Shown: positions 45,914-55,217, counted from the first letter of the stretch. The stretch: 64,000 nt of DNA from Oceanobacter sp. 1_MG-2023 (GCF_030689025.1 NZ_JAUYWA010000011.1:1-64000), one strand, 5' to 3'. The notes: generated from the sequence alone by a model not told the origin. Numbers and translations: made by a program.

Positions 45914-45917
45914 TTAC
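45830..45917. repeat. 27-28-bp exact direct repeat at 61-bp spacing
   Basis: Two identical copies (45830-45856 and 45891-45917) containing ACCTTCGCCCCGGGGGATTA. The second copy covers the last codons and stop of the LysR gene. Such an exact duplication could come from slipped replication or a recent rearrangement at the end of lysR. No homologous copy was seen elsewhere in the window. Confidence 0.85.
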
Positions 45918-46816
45918 CCTGCAGGGCGTAGATTGACGGCATGCTGGGCTGCCTTGGCGATAATAAAATCAATAAAGGCGCGGGTTTTGACCGGCATGTT
46001 CTGACGATGAGGAAAGACGATATTCACTTCGCGGTCTTCCATGCGCCAGTCTGGCAATAACTGGATCAGGTCGCCATTTTCCAACCCTTCGCGGGCGATA
46101 TAACAAGGCAAACAGGCCGCTCCGACGCCTTCCAGCACCGCATCCAGGGCAAACTGGATTTCATCGGTACGCAGGGTGGGTTTCGGGACAAAGGTTTCGG
46201 CTTCACCAGCGGCATTAAAGAAGCGCCAGACCGGGTTACGCTTGAGCGCTACCAGTGGCATTCGTGACAATGCCTGTGGCCGTTGCGGGCTGTCGAATTG
46301 CGCCATAAAGGCGGGCGTTGCGCAGATCAGGTTGCTGGAACGGAACAGCGACCGAGATACCCATTCGTTCAGTGTCACATTACCCATGCGGAAGGCGATA
46401 TCAATGCTGTTTTTAACCAGGTCGACATTCTCGTTACTGAGGAACATTTCCACGGTAATACGGGGGTTTTCTTTCATAAAATCGAATACCCACTGTTTGA
46501 CGTAATAATGTCCGAGACTGACTGGTGCGGTGATTTTGATATCACCCGACATCGAGGACAGTTCGCTATTAACGTTTTCCAGTCGGGTTTCCAGGTCTTG
46601 TACGGTATCCACAACACTCTGATAAAAACGCTGGCCGGATTCTGTCAGACCAAAGGTTTTGGCGCTGCGATGGATCAGTTTGTAACCCAGTTCGGCTTCA
46701 AACGACTGGATACGACGACTCAGAGTGGAGGTAGGAACATTCAAATAACGCGACGCGGCCACGATACTGCCTTTATCGACCACCTTCACAAAGAAATACA
46801 AATCCTGATAATTCAT
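45914..46816 (-). CDS. LysR-family transcriptional regulator
   Basis: 300 residues from the ATG at 46816, where MNYQDLYFFVKVVDKGSIVA begins the standard LysR winged helix-turn-helix; a longer open frame to 47011 has no support. The HTH continues AASRYLNVPTSTLSRRI. The effector domain is the usual periplasmic-binding fold (LEGVGAACLPCYIAREGL). It lies upstream of dmpC and divergent from the ABM gene, and may control either. The stop is inside a direct repeat. Confidence 0.9.
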   Translation of the reverse strand: MNYQDLYFFVKVVDKGSIVAASRYLNVPTSTLSRRIQSFEAELGYKLIHRSAKTFGLTESGQRFYQSVVDTVQDLETRLENVNSELSSMSGDIKITAPVSLGHYYVKQWVFDFMKENPRITVEMFLSNENVDLVKNSIDIAFRMGNVTLNEWVSRSLFRSSNLICATPAFMAQFDSPQRPQALSRMPLVALKRNPVWRFFNAAGEAETFVPKPTLRTDEIQFALDAVLEGVGAACLPCYIAREGLENGDLIQLLPDWRMEDREVNIVFPHRQNMPVKTRAFIDFIIAKAAQHAVNLRPAG

Positions 46817-46924
46817 TGAGCACCCATATATGACATTCTGAATTCCCGAGCATAATAAAAAACAACACCTGACCTCGTTTTCTATTCGCGCTAGCATTTT
46901 AATATTCTTATTATTGGAGTAGTT

Positions 46925-47503
46925 ATGGAACCCCATAGCGATACAGACAGCCCGGTTACGGTTGTTATTTCCCGCCGTGTTATTCCCGGCAAGGAATCCG
47001 AGTTCGAACAACTCAGCGCCGATATGACCCTCGCCGCTTCACGCTTCGAAGGCTATCTCGGTACCAACCTGTTCCGACCAGCCAGTAGCGACGACCCAGA
47101 GTACCGGATCATCTTCCGCTTTACCTCCCATGCTGCACTGAATGTCTGGGAAGCATCCACCCAACGGGCGCAACTACTCGGCTCGATTGAGGCTCTGCTG
47201 TCATCTCCGACCCAGCGGGAGATCACCTACGGCATCGCCAACTGGTTTGATTTGCCAGGGCAACCTGCCGCCAATCCACAGACACCACCGGCCAAATACA
47301 AGATGACGATTGTCAGCTGGATGGCTCTGTATCCGATTGTCACGCTGGTGTTCTTTCTGTTTGGTGAACCCCTCGCCCAGATCCCGCTGATATTCCGCAC
47401 CCTGCTGGTGACGGCGGTGGTCATGGTCCTGATGTCTTATGTGGCCATGCCCCGGATGACACGCTGGTTCGGATTCTGGTTATTCCCCAAACGTCGGCCA
47501 TAA
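46925..47503 (+). CDS. ABM-domain protein with two membrane segments
   Basis: 192 residues. The N-terminal half (about 8-100) is an antibiotic biosynthesis monooxygenase (ABM) ferredoxin-like domain, with VVISRRVIPGKESEFEQL and GYLGTNLFRP, as in COG3224. The C-terminal half has two hydrophobic segments (about 127-150 and 155-172). Enzymatic activity is unproved. TGGAG lies five bases before the ATG; divergent from lysR, it is a candidate LysR target. Confidence 0.8.
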   Translation: MEPHSDTDSPVTVVISRRVIPGKESEFEQLSADMTLAASRFEGYLGTNLFRPASSDDPEYRIIFRFTSHAALNVWEASTQRAQLLGSIEALLSSPTQREITYGIANWFDLPGQPAANPQTPPAKYKMTIVSWMALYPIVTLVFFLFGEPLAQIPLIFRTLLVTAVVMVLMSYVAMPRMTRWFGFWLFPKRRP

Positions 47504-47575
47504 CCGACGCTGACACACTGGCTGATGCACTGTCAGGATATCGCCTTGTTTCCCTGGTACCGATCAACAAAACAG

Positions 47576-47610
47576 ACGTAACACCACAACAGCGTGTGGT
47601 GCCACGTTTT
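47576..47610 (+). terminator. terminator after the ABM gene
   Basis: CACCACA/TGTGGTG hairpin extended by outer ACGT/ACGT pairs, followed by TTTT on the plus strand. It lies between the convergent ABM and catechol dioxygenase genes, and could serve both. Confidence 0.65.
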
Positions 47611-47618
47611 ACTGCTGA

Positions 47619-48548
47619 TCAGGTAGTAACGGTCAAGAAGCGTTCGTTCAGAACACGATCATGATAGAAAATCGCCTTGCCCAGTTGATCCGCAGTCCAG
47701 GTAACCGGCTCGTGGTCCGGATAGTGGTAGTTACCGTTGGCAAACACTTCGGTGCGATTGCCGGAAGGGTCAAAGAAATAGATCGTACGACCGTTAGTCA
47801 GCCCGTGGCGGGTTGGGCCAATATCGATCGGGGTATCGGTCATGGAGATCAGGTCCGCAGCACGCAGCACGTCTTCCCAGGTTTCCAGATAATAAGACGA
47901 GTGATGGAACTGGCCTGGCTCGGGGTTTTCAATAAAGGCTATATCATGCGCCTTCATGCCACAGCTCAGAAACGCAGCGATCAGGGTTTTGTCTTCATCC
48001 GGTGCCACGACCTGCTCAGCCATACCAAAGCCCAGCACTTCCTCGAACAGTTTTGCCGTGGCTGGAACATCCGGGCCATACAGCAGGCAATGGTCAAACC
48101 GCACCACGCCCATACCACTCAGACCACGAGGCCAGGCTTCCGGGTTGATATTGGAAATGCCCCATTTGCCGGTTTGTTCCTTGGTAGCAAACAATTCGAA
48201 GGAATGACCGGTTGGCACCACAAAACGTACCCTGCGGCCACAGTCTTGCAGGTCGTCAGCGGCAATATCTTCAACTTCCACGCCATACTCGACCAGTCGT
48301 CCGCGCAGCAGATCAAGCATTGCTTCGGACACTACCTTGAAACCAAAAAAATCCATCCCCGCTTCGTCTGCTTCCCGCAGCACCACTGAATACTTGTCTA
48401 CTTCTGACCAGGCTTTCAGATAAACACGTCCCTGATCATCACGGCCGGTTTCAATCAATCCCATCAAGTCACAATAGTGCTTCAGGGCATCTGCCATATC
48501 GAGAACCCGAATCTGGACATGTCCAGGACGCATTACACCGTATTTCAT
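47619..48548 (-). CDS. xylE: catechol 2,3-dioxygenase
   Basis: 309 residues, close to XylE/DmpB (307). Two vicinal-oxygen-chelate domains; the Fe(II) ligands are His153 (RFDHCLLYG), a His in QFHHSSYYL near 215, and Glu267 (NRTEVFANG), matching the His-His-Glu site. It performs extradiol cleavage of catechol to 2-hydroxymuconic semialdehyde. AGGAAAT precedes the ATG. It is transcribed alone here, under the sigma-54 promoter at 48718-48733; no XylT/DmpQ ferredoxin, which normally reactivates the enzyme, is adjacent. Confidence 0.95.
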   Translation of the reverse strand: MKYGVMRPGHVQIRVLDMADALKHYCDLMGLIETGRDDQGRVYLKAWSEVDKYSVVLREADEAGMDFFGFKVVSEAMLDLLRGRLVEYGVEVEDIAADDLQDCGRRVRFVVPTGHSFELFATKEQTGKWGISNINPEAWPRGLSGMGVVRFDHCLLYGPDVPATAKLFEEVLGFGMAEQVVAPDEDKTLIAAFLSCGMKAHDIAFIENPEPGQFHHSSYYLETWEDVLRAADLISMTDTPIDIGPTRHGLTNGRTIYFFDPSGNRTEVFANGNYHYPDHEPVTWTADQLGKAIFYHDRVLNERFLTVTT

Positions 48549-48717
48549 AGCTATTTCCTGTTTTATTGTTATTTGTTTTCGATCAAACAGCGGATTCCAC
48601 CGGTATTGAATTTGGTGGCACCAGCAAGAAATGTGTTAAGCCTGTTCATCCGGTTGGTGGATATGAAGAACAAACACATAACCGACCTGACTGTTATCTC
48701 ATCACATAACAGGTAAG

Positions 48718-48733
48718 AGCAATGGCCATGCCA
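48718..48733 (-). promoter_or_regulatory. sigma-54 (-24/-12) promoter for xylE
   Basis: The minus strand reads TGGCATGGCCATTGCT: a -24 TGGCAT and a -12 TTGCT with correct 5-bp spacing, almost identical to the Pu promoter of TOL (TGGCATGGCGGTTGCT). It faces xylE, giving an untranslated leader of about 160 nt, and lies about 160 bp from the enhancer-like palindrome at 48893-48908. Confidence 0.82.
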
Positions 48734-48892
48734 GCGCATCAAACTGGACTTTGTGTCCGAACTGAAAATTCAAGCCATTGTTTTTAAACGATTTTTTAGA
48801 CACGACCTGCTCGTTAAACCACGTTTCAGCCCAACAGCGGGACGACCAGATCCCGTTTGTAGTTAATGATATGGTGATTGTGATCTATGCAA

Positions 48893-48908
48893 TTGACTAT
48901 ATGATCAA
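48893..48908. promoter_or_regulatory. XylR/DmpR-like enhancer (UAS) palindrome
   Basis: TTGACTATATGATCAA matches the XylR/DmpR site TTGANCAATTGATCAA at 13 of 16 positions including the N. It is 160 bp from the sigma-54 promoter and 31 bp before the DmpR-like start, so it could serve both activation of xylE and autoregulation. Only one copy is evident; TOL has two. Confidence 0.62.
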
Positions 48909-48939
48909 GCAGATTACTGCTTACAAAAAGATAATAACA

Positions 48940-50667
48940 ATGAGCCAAGCCGCCATGAGCCATCGCACACCGTTACCCACTCCCAGCGATGATGACCTGA
49001 TTCATCAACTGCGCTTCGACCCGGATAGTGGCCATATCTGGCTGCACGAAAATCGCATGCTGCTGACCCATGCCGCAGTGTTTGGCCAGTTACGCAAGGA
49101 TCTGATTGATATTCTTGGCTGGGAGCGGGCCAAGGGGGTGCTGATGCGTTTTGGTTATGCCTCTGGCCGCCTTGATGCCGAGCTGGCCAAACGCTTGCGC
49201 CCCGATCTCAGTACCCAGGATTCTTTTGTTGTCGGGCCACAGCTGCACAAGCTGGAAGGCAAGGTCAAAGTGACGCCGATCCGGCTGGAATTTGATATGG
49301 CCAGCGGTGCCTATTACGGCGAATTTGACTGGCACCACTCCTGGGAAGCAGAGCAGCACCTGCAGGAGATTGGCCCCAGCAAAGAAGCCGTGTGCTGGAC
49401 TCTGCTCGGCTATGCCAGTGGCTACACCAGTTACTATATGGGACGACAGATTCTGTTCAAGGAAACCCAGTGCTGCGCCTGTGGTGACAGTCATTGCGTT
49501 AATATCGGCCGCCCGGCCCATGAATGGCCCGACCGCGAAGCACTGGAGAAATACCTCCGCCCCAGTCCATTAATCGACGAACTGGAGCTGCTGCAGCACG
49601 AATACACCGAATTAAAAAGCCGCTACGAAGCCCAGGCTCAGGCTGACTGGACACCCTTTTCCGCTGTCGGCAACTCCCCGGCCTTCAAACAGGCCTGCGA
49701 TATGATCAGCCGGGCGGCGGCCAGCAAGGTAAGCGTGCTGTTGCTGGGTGAAACCGGTGTCGGCAAGGAAGTCCAGGCGCGTAATATCCATCGCCTCAGT
49801 GACCGGGCCGAGCAGCCTTTTGTCGCCGTCAACTGCGCCTGCATCCCACCGGACCTGATTGAATCCGAGTTATTCGGGGTTGAAAAGGGAGCCTTCACCG
49901 GAGCGCACCAGTCACGCAAAGGCAAGTTTGAACGGGCGGACTATGGCACCATTTTTCTTGATGAAGTGGCTGAACTGACGCCCCGCGCACAAGCCACGCT
50001 GCTGCGAGTCCTGCAAGAAGGTGAACTGGAACGGGTGGGCGATACCATGACCCGTAAAATAGACGTACGTGTCGTAGCCGCCACCAACGAAGATTTACAA
50101 CAGGCCGTCCAGGGTGGACGCTTTCGGGCAGATCTGTTCTTCCGTCTGAATGTGCTGCCGATCCGTATCCCACCCTTGCGTGAGCGCAGGGAGGATATTC
50201 CGCTGCTGGTCGAGCATTTTCTCGACCGCTACCAGCGCGAATACAACAAGAAAATCATCGGCCTGACTGACCGCGCCATGTCGATGCTGGCCGACTACAG
50301 CTGGCCAGGTAACGTCCGCGAACTGGAAAACATGATCGAACGCGGTGTTATCCTGACGGACAACCACCGAGTGATCGAGCTGGAGCATCTGTTTCCATCA
50401 CTGACGGAGCCGACACACCCGCTTAATATCATTAATCACCAGGGGAAAATCACCTCCCCGGAAGGTGACGCGAGCAACCTGATACCGGGATTATCGACCG
50501 ACCAGCTGGCTGACATTCTTATCTCATCCGGTACCAGTCTGGATGAGCTGGAAACCCTGATGATCGACAAGGCGCTGAAAAACAGCGAGGGCGTCGTTAC
50601 TGAAGCAGCAAAACAGCTGGGGCTGACACGCCCGGCACTGGCCTACCGCATGAAAAAACGCCAATAA
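48940..50667 (+). CDS. dmpR: DmpR/XylR-type sigma-54-dependent phenol/aromatic activator
   Basis: 575 residues from the ATG at 48940, near DmpR (563) and XylR (566); a longer frame from 48778 would include regulatory sites. The sensor region (about 20-230) has the XylR_N and V4R parts with the Cys-rich [10 protein letters not shown] motif of the effector/zinc site. The AAA+ domain has Walker A GETGVGKE (270-277) and the sigma-54 loop GAFTGA (317-322). A Fis-type HTH ends the protein. It senses phenolic or aromatic inducers and activates the divergent xylE. Confidence 0.93.
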   Translation: MSQAAMSHRTPLPTPSDDDLIHQLRFDPDSGHIWLHENRMLLTHAAVFGQLRKDLIDILGWERAKGVLMRFGYASGRLDAELAKRLRPDLSTQDSFVVGPQLHKLEGKVKVTPIRLEFDMASGAYYGEFDWHHSWEAEQHLQEIGPSKEAVCWTLLGYASGYTSYYMGRQILFKETQCCACGDSHCVNIGRPAHEWPDREALEKYLRPSPLIDELELLQHEYTELKSRYEAQAQADWTPFSAVGNSPAFKQACDMISRAAASKVSVLLLGETGVGKEVQARNIHRLSDRAEQPFVAVNCACIPPDLIESELFGVEKGAFTGAHQSRKGKFERADYGTIFLDEVAELTPRAQATLLRVLQEGELERVGDTMTRKIDVRVVAATNEDLQQAVQGGRFRADLFFRLNVLPIRIPPLRERREDIPLLVEHFLDRYQREYNKKIIGLTDRAMSMLADYSWPGNVRELENMIERGVILTDNHRVIELEHLFPSLTEPTHPLNIINHQGKITSPEGDASNLIPGLSTDQLADILISSGTSLDELETLMIDKALKNSEGVVTEAAKQLGLTRPALAYRMKKRQ

Positions 50668-50671
50668 AGTT

Positions 50672-50697
50672 CGAGAGCCAGCTGGGCTGGCATCTCG
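50672..50697. terminator. stem-loop after dmpR
   Basis: CGAGAGCCAGC pairs with GCTGGCATCTCG (one bulge) around a 3-nt loop, 5 bp after the stop. No T-tract. Just after it, AACTGCTA is repeated three times (50708-50746). Confidence 0.45.
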
Positions 50698-50759
50698 GCC
50701 CGGTCGCTATCAGCCCAACTGCTAGAACTGCTAGCGACCCAACTGCTACCGATCGGCCA

Positions 50760-51716
50760 CTAGCGACCGAAGGTCAATTCCATATCTTCGGCAATGGCAC
50801 GAGGATCAACCGACTGGCCATCCAGGGTTTTGACTCCTTGCAACCAGGCGCTGACCTGACCCGGGTTGCTGTGCATCCACATCCGCACGGCACGATCCAC
50901 CGGTACAAATTCATTGCTGGTTTTTTGCATGATTTCTTCTTCCAGCGCGGCCTTGAATTTCAGATTGCTGAAGAATTGGGCCAGGTTAGGACATTCTTGC
51001 TCCAACCCTTTGCGGATACTGGTGTTTACCGTGGCCTTGCCGTAATCCGGGCCAAAGTAGTCATCCCCACCGCTGAGATAGCGAATGGCAAACTGCTGGT
51101 TCATTGGATGCGGCTTCCAGCCCATAAAGACAATCCACTCGCCCTTGCGGACGCGGCCATTCACCTGGGCCATCATCAGTCGTTCTGACGTTTCGATCAG
51201 ATCAAAATCTTTCAGGCCAAAGGCATCGGCATTAATCATGTCGTGAATGGCTTCGTTACCACTGCTGCCTTTTTCCAGACCGTAAATACGCCCTCCAAAT
51301 TTGTCGTGAAAACGGGCGATATCGGCAAAGTCACGCACACCCTGGTTATATACGTATTCAGGGACAGCCAGGGTCCATAGGGCTTCATCCAGATTGGCGG
51401 TCAGGGTGCTGACCTCTTGCTGACCATAATAGGGAGCGGCCACTTCGACCATGGCCGGTGTCCAATACCCCATGAATACATCGATATTACGCTGCTTCAT
51501 CTGGTTAAAGACTTCCGGGGTCGCAGGCTGCATGCTCAGCTCTACCCGATAACCCAGTTTTTCCAGCAGTGACTGGGCAATGCCGTTCACCACATGCAAG
51601 TCAGTCCAGTCCACCACACCAATTCGTACGGTTTCGCACTGTTTTTCGGTCACCGCTTCTACATGGCCAGTCAATGCCAGCAGCCATACCAACGCACAAC
51701 GGGAAATAACTTTCAT
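50760..51716 (-). CDS. choline/glycine-betaine-type ABC transporter substrate-binding protein (orphan)
   Basis: 318 residues with a signal peptide (cleavage near residue 21). OpuAC/ChoX fold: RIGVVDWTDLHVVNGIAQSL, YWTPAMVEVAAPYY, GSSGNEAIHDM and FMGWKPHPMNQQF, whose aromatic residues form the quaternary-ammonium cage. It delivers choline or betaine to an ABC importer, but no permease or ATPase gene is adjacent. AGAGGT precedes the ATG. Confidence 0.85.
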   Translation of the reverse strand: MKVISRCALVWLLALTGHVEAVTEKQCETVRIGVVDWTDLHVVNGIAQSLLEKLGYRVELSMQPATPEVFNQMKQRNIDVFMGYWTPAMVEVAAPYYGQQEVSTLTANLDEALWTLAVPEYVYNQGVRDFADIARFHDKFGGRIYGLEKGSSGNEAIHDMINADAFGLKDFDLIETSERLMMAQVNGRVRKGEWIVFMGWKPHPMNQQFAIRYLSGGDDYFGPDYGKATVNTSIRKGLEQECPNLAQFFSNLKFKAALEEEIMQKTSNEFVPVDRAVRMWMHSNPGQVSAWLQGVKTLDGQSVDPRAIAEDMELTFGR

Positions 51717-52156
51717 CCATTACCTCTTAATCAAACAATTCAAACCATGAAAATCAAACAGCACCTGAGCTTCAGCACATCCTGTATCAATATCGCCACT
51801 GCACTCATTGGTTCGTGGCAGAAAGCTTATTGACAAGTTTGCAATTAACCGTCAGCAAATCATCATCAGTCTACAAACAACCATAGATATCGACATTGCC
51901 CCGTTAGAGTCACCTCTAAAGGGGTATTTCATGACAATCAGGGGTGACAAATGCGTGGTTATCGGCTAGCCAGGCACGTTTTGAGGATAGTTCATAAAAA
52001 ACAAGGAGAGAGATTTATGCAGATATTGTGAATTGGTTCACACGGAACGAAGCCTGATGACACGCAGAGGAAGACCGTTCACGCTATTTACCAGGGTCAG
52101 ACGAATCAGGAAAACCGGACAAACCGGCAAAGAGTCTCAACTGGGCATCCGCTCAC
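51717..52156. other. choX-type/AEC intergenic region
   Basis: 440 bp without a convincing gene. It contains an imperfect hairpin CCCCGTTAGAG/CTCTAAAGGGG at 51899-51924 and a perfect CRP-like palindrome at 52027-52042. Confidence 0.5.
52027..52042. promoter_or_regulatory. CRP/Vfr-like palindrome
   Basis: TGTGAATTGGTTCACA is an exact TGTGA-N6-TCACA, the CRP/Vfr consensus. It lies about 311 bp before the choX-type gene and 115 bp after the AEC gene, so its target is uncertain. Confidence 0.5.
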
Positions 52157-53089
52157 CTAGAGACCGGAGCTGAGCACCCAGCTGATGGTGAAGAGCGACA
52201 CCATCGAGGTCCAGATAATGGTGGTAGAGGTTTCCTGCACAAAAATATTGTACTTTTGTGCCAATACAAAACTGCCCGCCCCTGTTGGGGTGCTGGCCAT
52301 CAGGATTGCCACACTGGTCCAGAGCGGCGACAACGAAAAGACATAACTGGCCAAAAACCAGGTCAGCAAGGGTTGCCCCAGCAGTTTCAGTAATGCCGTC
52401 GTTGAAATGGCAGAAATATCCCCGAACAGGGGTTTGCCAACCAGAAACAACCCCAGCGAAAACAACGCACACGGCCCCGCGGCATCCCCCAACATATCGC
52501 AGAAGTTAAACACCATGGAAGGCAATTCCACTGGCAACATGGCATACAGAATGCCCGCCAGTGGCGACAGTAACATCGGGTTTTTACACACGGCTTTACC
52601 AATATCCATGGTAATTTGCGCCGGGCTGGCCGCCACCTTGTTATCCAGTTCAATCATGATGATGGCAATGGTCACGGTTAACAGTGACCCGACCACCACA
52701 TACAGGATCACCGGCACACTGGCGGCATCTCCAAAACTCGCAAACGCCAGCGGAATTCCGAGGTAACCGGTGTTGCCATAGGCCGCATTCAGCCCCAGCA
52801 AGGCGCTGCTATCCAGCCGTTTACCCAGCAGATATTTCGCCATCAAGACCCCTACCGCCATGGTCAGAATGGCGCTGATCGCAATCAGGATCAGGTAGTC
52901 CAGATTCAGCAGCTCGGCCGGATCAACCACCACCATGGCCTTGAACAGCAGGCATGGCATGGCAAACCAGAAGACAAAATCATTCAGGACCTTGGCCGCA
53001 TCACCACCACAGATTCTGAATTTTCCGGCCAGAAAACCAACCAGAATAATCAGAAAGATCGGAAAAACCGTGTCGATCAAAATGGACAT
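52157..53089 (-). CDS. AEC-family permease (auxin efflux carrier/malate permease type)
   Basis: 310 residues with about ten hydrophobic segments. Family features are an N-terminal LIDTVFPIFLIILVGFLAGK, the central YGNTGYLGIPLA motif and the repeated second half ending SVAILMASTPTGAGSFVLAQ. Relatives transport dicarboxylates (malonate, malate). Substrate not deducible. GGGGGTGG precedes the ATG. Confidence 0.88.
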   Translation of the reverse strand: MSILIDTVFPIFLIILVGFLAGKFRICGGDAAKVLNDFVFWFAMPCLLFKAMVVVDPAELLNLDYLILIAISAILTMAVGVLMAKYLLGKRLDSSALLGLNAAYGNTGYLGIPLAFASFGDAASVPVILYVVVGSLLTVTIAIIMIELDNKVAASPAQITMDIGKAVCKNPMLLSPLAGILYAMLPVELPSMVFNFCDMLGDAAGPCALFSLGLFLVGKPLFGDISAISTTALLKLLGQPLLTWFLASYVFSLSPLWTSVAILMASTPTGAGSFVLAQKYNIFVQETSTTIIWTSMVSLFTISWVLSSGL

Positions 53090-53195
53090 ACCACCCCCAA
53101 AGTCCCTCCTTTATGGAGGGCCTGCAGTATAAGTAGAAACGATTGTCGGATACCAGACGGCTATTGGTAGCACTCGGTATCAGGGCACGATCCGT

Positions 53196-55184
53196 TCAGT
53201 CTGTTTGACGGCGGCGACCTGTCGAGCTGCTCTTGCGAGATTTGCCGGTGCCTGCCCGACGCTGCTGGGGACGACGGGATTTACCCTTGACCGGGCTATG
53301 GCTTGGTAGCCCACTGAACGCCTGGGTATTCAGCTGGCAAGCCTGGCCGACCAGGTTGTGCAGCTGCTCCAGCAAGGGCTGCATAAAGCCGTCATATTTC
53401 AGCGCTCGTTCGCTGATATCGTTAAGCTGACGCTCCCAGTGCGCGGTCATATCCGGCACTGTGGTGCTTTCTGGCAAGGTATTGATCAGCGCACACCCTA
53501 GTGGCGTCGCCAGGATACTTTTGCCTTCGCGGTGTAAAAAACCGCGTTTGAACAGCAGTTCGATAATGCTGGCCCGGGTGGCTTCGGTGCCGAGGCCGTC
53601 GGTGTCCTTGAGGATTTTTCTCAGCTGCCGGTCTTTGACAAAACGGTTGATGCCCGTCATCGCCGCCAACAAGCTGGCATCGGAAAAATGCGCCGGGGGC
53701 TGGGTGTGTTTTTCATCAACCCTTGGCTCGCCACTCCAGACCAGCTGACCCGGAGATAACGCCGGTAATGGCTGCGATTGTGAGTCTGGCCTGTCTGCAG
53801 CGGGCCGCTGTTTGCCGGGTGGCATGGCGGCTTTCCAGCCAGGTTCCAGGTTCTCGCGTTCGTTGGCGACAAACCGGCCCCCGGCAATTTCCAGTTCGAT
53901 CCGGCGATCCGCGTAGCGATATGGGGGATAAAACTGCAGCAGATACTGCCGTGCAATCAGGCTGTAGAGCTGTTTTTCCGTCAGCGTCAGACGATCTGCT
54001 CCGGTGTTTTTTTCGGTCGGAATAATGGCGTGGTGGGCTTCGACCTTGCGGTCGTTCCAGGCTTTCGAGCGTAGCCCCAGATTGGCTCCCTGCACCACGC
54101 TGGCCAGCTCGGGCTGATGTTGCCCAATCGCCTGAATCACCGCTTCCCGGCGACTGTAGTGATCCATCGGCAAGTAACGGCAATCGGAACGAGGATAGGT
54201 GATCAGCTGATATTTTTCGTACAACGACTGGCAGCCGTCGAGCACGTGTTTGGCGCTCAGGCCAAAGGCTTTGGCAGCATCGATCTGCAGGGCCGACAAG
54301 TTGTAAGGCAAGGGCGCGGCTTGCTGTTTTTCCTTGCGATCCGTCGCAGTAACCCGCGCTTCCTGTTGCCGGATACGGGTGGCGACGTTATTGGCCAGCC
54401 GGGGATTCAGTACCCGGCCTTCTTCGTCCTGATGACTGGCACAGGCATCACTGGGTTGCCAGCTGGCATAAAAGCACAGTGGCTGGTCGGCCTGCAGATG
54501 AATCGCCGCACAGACTTCATAAAAGGGCCGGGAGACAAATTGCCGGATTTCTTCATCCCGTCGTACCACCAGACCAAGAATCGGGGTTTGCACCCGACCG
54601 ACCGACAGTACTTGTTTTAACCCTCCTTGCTGCCCCTTGAGCGTACAGGCCCGCGTCAGGTTGATGCCATACAGCCAGTCCGCCCGGCTGCGCGCCAGGG
54701 CCGAGGTCGACAGCGGTATAAACTCCTGGTTGGAGCGCAGTTGCGTCAGCGCCCGGCTTACGGCCTTGGGGTTGAGATCACTGACCAGCAAACGTTGCAT
54801 GTTCTGGCGCTTGGCACTCGGAACATTCAGGTAGCTGATCACTTCATCCACCAGCAGTTGTCCTTCGCGGTCCGGGTCACCGGCGTGCACCAGCTGACTG
54901 GCTTCTTTTACCAGTTTGCGTAGCACCGTCAGTTGTTTGCGGGTCTGGCTTTTGGGTTGCAGTTGCCAGCTGTCAGGTACAATTGGCAAGACATCCAGCC
55001 GCCACTGTTTGAAGGCCGGGTTGTAGGCTTCAGGCTCGGCCTGTTCGAGCAAATGGCCGATACACCAGCTGACCACATCGCCATTGGCAGCGCGCACAAA
55101 GCCTTCACCTTTTTGGTGAGGCTTGGGCAGTACCGCCGCAATGGCGCGACCAAGGGAAGGTTTTTCAGCAATAAACAGGCGCAT
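53196..55184 (-). CDS. topB: DNA topoisomerase III
   Basis: 662 residues from MRLFIAEKPS at 55184 (E. coli TopB is 653); a longer frame to 55235 lacks support. Toprim residues Glu7 and Asp103/Asp105 (GDPDREGQ) and the active-site Tyr330 in ITYPRSDCRYLP are present. The C-terminal 40 residues are very basic (KGKSRRPQQRRAGTGKSRK), a DNA-binding tail instead of zinc fingers. It decatenates DNA and resolves single-stranded junctions. Confidence 0.95.
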   Translation of the reverse strand: MRLFIAEKPSLGRAIAAVLPKPHQKGEGFVRAANGDVVSWCIGHLLEQAEPEAYNPAFKQWRLDVLPIVPDSWQLQPKSQTRKQLTVLRKLVKEASQLVHAGDPDREGQLLVDEVISYLNVPSAKRQNMQRLLVSDLNPKAVSRALTQLRSNQEFIPLSTSALARSRADWLYGINLTRACTLKGQQGGLKQVLSVGRVQTPILGLVVRRDEEIRQFVSRPFYEVCAAIHLQADQPLCFYASWQPSDACASHQDEEGRVLNPRLANNVATRIRQQEARVTATDRKEKQQAAPLPYNLSALQIDAAKAFGLSAKHVLDGCQSLYEKYQLITYPRSDCRYLPMDHYSRREAVIQAIGQHQPELASVVQGANLGLRSKAWNDRKVEAHHAIIPTEKNTGADRLTLTEKQLYSLIARQYLLQFYPPYRYADRRIELEIAGGRFVANERENLEPGWKAAMPPGKQRPAADRPDSQSQPLPALSPGQLVWSGEPRVDEKHTQPPAHFSDASLLAAMTGINRFVKDRQLRKILKDTDGLGTEATRASIIELLFKRGFLHREGKSILATPLGCALINTLPESTTVPDMTAHWERQLNDISERALKYDGFMQPLLEQLHNLVGQACQLNTQAFSGLPSHSPVKGKSRRPQQRRAGTGKSRKSSSTGRRRQTD

Positions 55185-55197
55185 GGAATGTCTGTAT

Positions 55198-55217
55198 AAC
55201 TGGGATTTTGTACAGTA
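55198..55217 (-). promoter_or_regulatory. weak LexA-like box before topB
   Basis: TACTGTACAAAATCCCAGTT on the minus strand fits CTG-N10-CAG and 13 of 20 positions of the enterobacterial SOS box, 14 bp before the ATG. topB is not a classical SOS gene, so this is tentative. Confidence 0.25.

Noticed and set aside
46817-47011. 65-codon N-terminal extension of the LysR protein
   Set aside because: Not LysR-like; the standard HTH begins at the ATG at 46816.
48623-48638. second sigma-54-like promoter for xylE
   Set aside because: TAACAC-N5-TTGCT lacks the invariant GG of the -24 element; the site at 48718-48733 is far better.
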